A DNA stretch of 38,530 nucleotides, from NCBI GenBank assembly GCA_900290365.1, contig OMOE01000142.1, forward strand, positions 1-38,530, given 5' to 3'. Position numbers and translations under genes: made by a program. Within the stretch, counting starts at the first letter, position 1, and the number at the start of each line of letters is the position of its first letter. Shown piece after piece: positions 34,653-38,530 of this stretch. Under the pieces are notes generated by a model. It searched no databases and had not been told where the DNA came from. It worked only from the letters and a program-made list of their open reading frames with translations. Source of the DNA: Syntrophobacter sp. SbD1. Lineage in GTDB: Bacteria; Desulfobacterota; Syntrophobacteria; Syntrophobacterales; Syntrophobacteraceae.

Positions 34653-36116
34653 ATGACCGATTTGCCTGAATACATCGATGGCCTCCCGAACATTTCGGGA
34701 GCAGAGCAGTTGTGCGCGCAAGCCATGAGTGCGAACAAAGGAAAGATAATCTACCTGCATGAGAGCGGAATTGATTTTGGGGGCATCCGGAGCGCGGGCG
34801 CCATTGCGCTGCACATGCACCAGCCGCTTATCCCGGCCGGCGGCGGCAACCTGAGCAATGCGGAAATTATCTGCAACCTCAAATACATGATAGATAACCA
34901 GGGGATTGGTGACAACCACAACGCCTCGGTTTTTCTGTGGTGTTACAAGCGCATGGGTGAGTTTATTCCGCAGTTGATACATGAAGGCAAGCAGCCGCGC
35001 GTGATGCTGGAATACTCGGGCACTCTGCTGCACGGCCTTCGCCAGATGGGGGCACATGATGTTTTAGATAGTCTGAAAACCATCACCCTGAACCGCGACT
35101 ATCGACGTGGAGTGGAATGGCTGGGAGCCCCCTGGGGGCATGCCGTTGCTCCTTCCACCCCTTCCCAGGATTATCGCCCGCATGTCAAAGCCTGGCAGAA
35201 TCACTTCGCCTCCATCTTCGGCTTCGAAGCCCTCGGTCGCGTGCGCGGCTTTTCTCCTTCGGAGATGGCTCTTCCAAATCACCCCGATGTGGCCTACGAG
35301 TTTGTAAAGACATTGAAAGATTGCGGCTACCAGTGGGTCCTTGTCCAGGAGGATTCCGTGGAGCGGCCCGAGAACGGCTGGCGGCCAGAGCGCAAGCATA
35401 TCCCGCATCGCCTCGTTTGCCGCAACTCTCGGGGTGAAACGGCGAGCATCATCGCCATAATCAAGACGCAGGGGAGCGACACCAAACTCATCGGCCAGAT
35501 GCAGCCGTACTACGAAGCCAAAGGGCTTTCCCGCCGGGAACTGGCCGGAAAACAGATCCCGCAGCTTGTCACGCAGATCTCCGATGGCGAAAACGGCGGT
35601 GTGATGATGAACGAATTCCCGTCCAAGTACATGGAGGTCACTCGCGAGTCTTCCGGTTCGGATGTGCCCATGGTGAACGTCACCGAGTACCTGGAGTATC
35701 TCTTCTCTCTTGGTATAAAGGAGGAAGATTTTCCAGCGCTTCAGCCCATTCTTCAATTTCGCATCTGGGAACGCTTCAAACCAGGAGACGGCCCGGAGAA
35801 GATGGAGCGGGCTATCGAAGAACTGAGAAAAGAAGACCATCGCTTCCACGTGGATGGCGGCAGCTGGACGAACAATCTTTCCTGGGTGCGCGGCTACGAA
35901 GATGTTTTGGACCCTATGCAAAAGGTCAGCTCACTCTTCTTCGAAAAAGTCATCAGGCAAAACATCCCGCCCGGTGAACCCCGGTATCGAAATGCCTTGT
36001 TTCATCTGCTAACCTCGCAAACAAGCTGCTATCGCTACTGGGGCCAGGGCTTGTGGACCGACTATGCCCGGGAAATCTGCAGACGGGCGCAAGATATTCT
36101 CTCCTTCGATTTTTAG
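34653..36116 (+). CDS. GH57 family glycoside hydrolase
   Basis: A 487-residue alpha-glucan-acting enzyme of family GH57. The N-terminal ALHMHQPLIP is the family's first conserved region, followed by IHEGKQPRVMLEYSGTLL, EWLGAPWGHAVAPSTPSQDY, FSPSEMALPNHPDVAYEFVKTLKDCGYQWVLVQEDS and FHVDGGSWTNNLSWVRGYE. GH57 includes amylases, 4-alpha-glucanotransferases and branching enzymes; the exact activity cannot be told. Position in the glgB-glgA operon suggests glycogen trimming or remodelling. The start at ATG 34653 has only a weak ribosome site. Confidence 0.85.
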   Translation: MTDLPEYIDGLPNISGAEQLCAQAMSANKGKIIYLHESGIDFGGIRSAGAIALHMHQPLIPAGGGNLSNAEIICNLKYMIDNQGIGDNHNASVFLWCYKRMGEFIPQLIHEGKQPRVMLEYSGTLLHGLRQMGAHDVLDSLKTITLNRDYRRGVEWLGAPWGHAVAPSTPSQDYRPHVKAWQNHFASIFGFEALGRVRGFSPSEMALPNHPDVAYEFVKTLKDCGYQWVLVQEDSVERPENGWRPERKHIPHRLVCRNSRGETASIIAIIKTQGSDTKLIGQMQPYYEAKGLSRRELAGKQIPQLVTQISDGENGGVMMNEFPSKYMEVTRESSGSDVPMVNVTEYLEYLFSLGIKEEDFPALQPILQFRIWERFKPGDGPEKMERAIEELRKEDHRFHVDGGSWTNNLSWVRGYEDVLDPMQKVSSLFFEKVIRQNIPPGEPRYRNALFHLLTSQTSCYRYWGQGLWTDYAREICRRAQDILSFDF

Positions 36117-36348
36117 ATAGAGTCAGGTTAGGGAACCACAACGAAAACTCAATGCGGCTTGCCACTTTCGAGAGTCCGTTTTGCAGCGCGTTCGGTAAAC
36201 AAATGTTTCGAAAACGGCGAAGATTTTCGCGTTCTATTTCTCAACAACGAGGAGAGCCATCTTGAGAATTTGCGAATTCTACATTGCTCAGCTCAGGTGT
36301 TTTGCGGGCTATGGTTAACTTATGGGTGAAGTGTTCCTCAAAAACGCT
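36117..36348. other. Stretch behind the glycogen operon, with damaged tRNA 5' half
   Basis: No gene recognised. At its end, GGGTG (36324-36328) may be what is left of the 5' acceptor strand of the tRNA-Asp remnant, but no D-arm can be drawn. Confidence 0.4.
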
Positions 36349-36393
36349 CTGTCACGCCGGAGGCCGAGGGTTCAAATCCCTTCCACCCCGCCA
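36349..36393 (+). pseudogene. tRNA-Asp(GTC) 3' fragment, from anticodon loop to CCA
   Basis: The 45 nt read CTGTCAC (anticodon loop, GTC at 36351-36353), a 5-nt stem, a 5-nt variable loop, T-arm GAGGG-TTCAAAT-CCCTT, acceptor CCACCCC, then G and CCA. The lengths of all parts match the 3' half of tRNA-Asp exactly. The 5' half (36321-36348) does not fold: there is no D-arm, and the anticodon stem does not pair. This is a remnant rather than a working tRNA, and its extent (anticodon loop to 3' end) is that used by many tyrosine integrases as the att core. Confidence 0.75.
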
Positions 36394-36400
36394 GAAAATC

Positions 36401-36427
36401 AAAGGGGGAGCGTAGCCCCTTTTTCTT
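36401..36427. terminator. Hairpin terminator behind the tRNA fragment
   Basis: Stem AAAGGGG (36401-36407) and CCCCTTT (36416-36422) with an 8-nt loop, then a T-rich tail. On the other strand the stem is also followed by T's, so it can serve both the plus-strand region and the alcohol dehydrogenase gene ending at 36454. Confidence 0.75.
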
Positions 36428-36453
36428 TCGCGATTTGCTCCCCGCTGTATTCC

Positions 36454-37620
36454 CTATAGTGCAGATTTGTATATTTCTATAACGTCATCCAGTTTAGGAC
36501 ACCGTGGATTGGTGAATCCGCAGGCATCCTTCTGGGCATTTTCAGCCATGACGCGCAGATCTTGTTCCTTTACTCCCAAGCCCTTCAACCCGCTGGGAAT
36601 TCCAACGTCGCGGGAGAGGACCATGATTGCTTGCAGAGCGCGTTCGGCGGCGTCACGCTGGGACAGCGCCGCCACCGGTTCGCCCATGGTCCTTGCGATG
36701 TCGGCGAAACGGCCCATCTTGGCGATCATGTTAAACCGCTGCACATGGGGCAGGAGGATGGCGTTGCACACCCCGTGGGGCAGATCGTAGAAACCGCCCA
36801 ACTGGTGAGCCATCGCATGAACATGCCCCAGGCTGGCGTTGTTGAAGGCCATACCGGCAAGGTACTCGGCATAGGCCATCTTGTCGCGAGCTTCCATGTC
36901 CTGTCCGTTTGCCACGGCCGCACGCAGGTATCTGCTGATGAGGTCGATAGCCTGCAGCGCGCATGCATCGGTAACGGGAGTGGCAATGGTGGACACATAG
37001 GCTTCGATAGCGTGGGTAAGGGCATCCATACCGGTGGCCGCGGTCAGCGACGGGGGCATGCCAGCCATCAGCAAAGGATCGTTTATCGCCAGATTGGGGG
37101 TTACCCGCCAGTCGACGATGGCCATTTTAACCTTCCGGCTGCTATCGGTGATGATGCAAAACCGGGTCATTTCACTTGCCGTGCCTGCCGTGGTGTTTAT
37201 GGCGATAAAGGGGGGCATAGGCCTGGCGGACTTGTTTATGCCTTCGTAATCGTGGATTTTGCCGCCGTTGGTGGCCACGATCCCTATGCCCTTTCCAGCG
37301 TCATGTGAACTGCCGCCTCCAAGGGTGATGATCATGTCACAGTTTTTGTCCTTGAAGACCTTGAGGCCGTCATGAACATTTTTGTCCGTCGGATTGGGGA
37401 CGGTTTGATCGAAAATGACAGGCTCAAGGCCCGTATCTTTTCTGATCAGTTCTACAATTCGCTCGGTGATGCCGGACTGGGTTATGCCTTTGTCCGTACA
37501 AATAAATGGTTTTTTCCCGCCCAGCGACTTGATCTGTGCGCCGAGTTCCTTATGTGCTCCGATTCCCATCAGGGTGACAGTGGGAATGTAGAAGCCGAAT
37601 GTCTGATCTGCTAAAGCCAT
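36454..37620 (-). CDS. Iron-containing alcohol dehydrogenase
   Basis: Group III (Fe-dependent) NAD(P)-linked alcohol dehydrogenase of 388 residues. Family marks are the N-terminal FYIPTVTLMGIGA, the nucleotide site LGGGSSHDAGKGIG, INTTAGTASEMTRFCIITD and ATGMDALTHAIEAY, the metal-binding HVHAMAHQLGGFYDLPHGVCNAILLPHV (His ligands) and the C-terminal FTNPRCPKLDDVIEIY. The protein resembles 1,3-propanediol or ethanol dehydrogenases such as DhaT; the substrate is not decided. AAGGAC lies before ATG 37620. It is a single gene, convergent with the glycogen operon. Confidence 0.92.
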   Translation of the reverse strand: MALADQTFGFYIPTVTLMGIGAHKELGAQIKSLGGKKPFICTDKGITQSGITERIVELIRKDTGLEPVIFDQTVPNPTDKNVHDGLKVFKDKNCDMIITLGGGSSHDAGKGIGIVATNGGKIHDYEGINKSARPMPPFIAINTTAGTASEMTRFCIITDSSRKVKMAIVDWRVTPNLAINDPLLMAGMPPSLTAATGMDALTHAIEAYVSTIATPVTDACALQAIDLISRYLRAAVANGQDMEARDKMAYAEYLAGMAFNNASLGHVHAMAHQLGGFYDLPHGVCNAILLPHVQRFNMIAKMGRFADIARTMGEPVAALSQRDAAERALQAIMVLSRDVGIPSGLKGLGVKEQDLRVMAENAQKDACGFTNPRCPKLDDVIEIYKSAL

Positions 37621-37987
37621 TTTGTAAGTCCTTCATGTAAAGAGGTTCAATACACTCGAGCCGAAGGTGAAGACCATAGGGCTCACTTATTCTCAAAGTC
37701 GGCCCATCCCTTAACGGGATCCCTCGGTCCTATCGGGCCATAGGCGTCCTTCAATTAATTGTAATCACTGGGTTTTGGGCGGTCCCCGGCAGGAGGGGAA
37801 TAATTCTCCATGAGCATAATTCTTACACGATGATTGTTCTTGGGTTAGTTTGCCCCTCGTAGTAAGAATTTTCGTCTTCTTACGACTTCCCCCGGTCTTA
37901 AATGGCACATTTGATGAATATTCTCGGGCCTGGTGTCCGTCCGGCTTTTCTTGCGCGAAGAATTTGACATAGAAGAAAGGATCTCAA
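37621..37987. other. Divergent intergenic region with an inverted repeat
   Basis: About 370 nt between two divergent genes. AATTCTTAC (37818-37826) and GTAAGAATT (37862-37870) form a perfect 9-bp inverted repeat 35 nt apart, and a third CTTAC lies at 37878-37882. Another small hairpin, CCTAT...ATAGG, lies near 37727-37742. Either may be regulatory; no family was recognised. Confidence 0.4.
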
Positions 37988-38425
37988 ATGACAGCAGTTG
38001 ATGAACAAAGTCGAAATCGCACAGTGGAGAAGATGATCGAAGGTGGCAGATGGGTGCGGACGGCTTTCGAAGATTTAATTGGTGGCGAGGTCGTGCGGTT
38101 TTTTGACCCGAACGTCAAAAAACCCCTGGAACAAAACGGCGCCGATGTATTCATAGTTGTAAACGAACCGCAGCAGGTCGGCGATCAGGACAACGTAAAG
38201 GTATCCGTGGTTCCGTATAAGTTGAAATCGGAGATAGAGACTACGGCTGAATGCCCGTATTCCGGAAATATCCTGGTAAGAGCCCATGGCTTGGACAAAC
38301 TGATTGAAGCAACGGGCTACTGTGTCGAATGCCCGTACATGCGAGCGTGCCTGAGGGCCAGGTATTCTTCCGAATATTTTGGGCAACTCCGAGGCGCCCT
38401 CGGTCTGAATGATATCGATAATTGA
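37988..38425 (+). CDS. Cys-motif protein of unknown function
   Basis: I do not recognise this 145-residue protein. Residues 1-~85 are soluble and rich in charged strands (VEKMIEGGRWVRTAFEDLIGGEVVRFF, VFIVVNEP). The C-terminal part holds four cysteines as CX22CX2CX5C (ECPYSG ... YCVECPYMRACLRA). The last block is shared with the small protein at 19003-19266 (CxxC-x-Y-x-RACL), which suggests the same metal or Fe-S site. It starts at ATG 37988 with AAAGGA upstream. It has no signal peptide or membrane segment. Its gene stands divergent to the alcohol dehydrogenase. Confidence 0.6.
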   Translation: MTAVDEQSRNRTVEKMIEGGRWVRTAFEDLIGGEVVRFFDPNVKKPLEQNGADVFIVVNEPQQVGDQDNVKVSVVPYKLKSEIETTAECPYSGNILVRAHGLDKLIEATGYCVECPYMRACLRARYSSEYFGQLRGALGLNDIDN

Positions 38426-38460
38426 CGGCGCAGGGCGGGTTTATTTTTATGAGACAGTCA

Positions 38461-38530
38461 GGGGTCGGACCTAATGCCGCTAACTTAAGAGAAATTCCTG
38501 TCCTTTCGCATCCTTATGAATTTTCGGTAT
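38461..38530. repeat. Possible start of a repeat element at the window edge
   Basis: GGGGTCGGACCTAATGCCG (38462 on) resembles the ends of REP-type or IS200-like elements (GGGGTCxxACCT...), as at 29714-29903. Only the first bases are in the window, so this is tentative. Confidence 0.3.

Noticed and set aside
37903..37920. TGGCAC as a possible sigma-54 -24 element
   Set aside because: The GC of the -12 element is missing at the right spacing.
1..38530. CRISPR array or other regularly spaced repeats
   Set aside because: No set of equal direct repeats with unique spacers of equal length was seen.

Overview
The window looks like chromosomal DNA of a motile, Gram-negative, mainly anaerobic bacterium. 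The best guess is Desulfobacterota (the old Deltaproteobacteria, Syntrophobacter-like). The reasons are: LPS-export permeases (LptF/LptG) give an outer membrane, fliS/fliT give flagella, an ASKHA-domain protein of the corrinoid-activation family and a TIGR03960-type radical SAM protein are typical of anaerobes, and cytochrome bd is a usual oxygen-defence oxidase in such organisms. This is inferred from gene content; no 16S or marker search could be run.

Left part (1-9.4 kb): the 3' end of a dienelactone hydrolase gene, a MntA/HepT nucleotidyltransferase toxin-antitoxin pair, a TetR-regulated FMN-barrel protein with a clear operator inside its promoter, a membrane hybrid histidine kinase with six PAS domains, and two cell-wall genes (a lytic transglycosylase lipoprotein that has lost part of its catalytic core, and an L,D-transpeptidase).

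Middle (9.4-26 kb): cydA-cydB followed by a beta-CASP metallo-beta-lactamase nuclease gene (minus strand). Divergent from it is pxpB-pxpC-pxpA (5-oxoprolinase). Then come an FtsB-like coiled-coil protein, the ASKHA protein, khpA, a small Cys-rich protein, fliS-fliT, lptF-lptG, a ferritin, and a radical SAM/MauE-DoxX pair. Three of the convergent gene ends here carry copies of one A/T-rich palindromic repeat that probably terminates transcription from both sides.

Right part (26-38.5 kb): a second hybrid kinase (GAF plus four PAS), whose last ~1.17 kb is an inverted near-copy of the 3' end of the first kinase gene. It is followed by a ~1 kb gene-poor stretch holding a small element with inverted ends, a glycogen operon (glgB-glgA-GH57), a 45-nt 3' fragment of tRNA-Asp followed by a terminator, an iron-dependent alcohol dehydrogenase, and a second protein with the same Cys motif as the small one at 19 kb.

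Most genes are housekeeping or accessory functions of known families. The items most worth a second look are the tRNA-Asp fragment (a candidate attachment site), the duplicated kinase module, the core-deleted transglycosylase, the two Cys-motif proteins, and the repeat elements. I did not find a multi-gene system that I can claim is undescribed.
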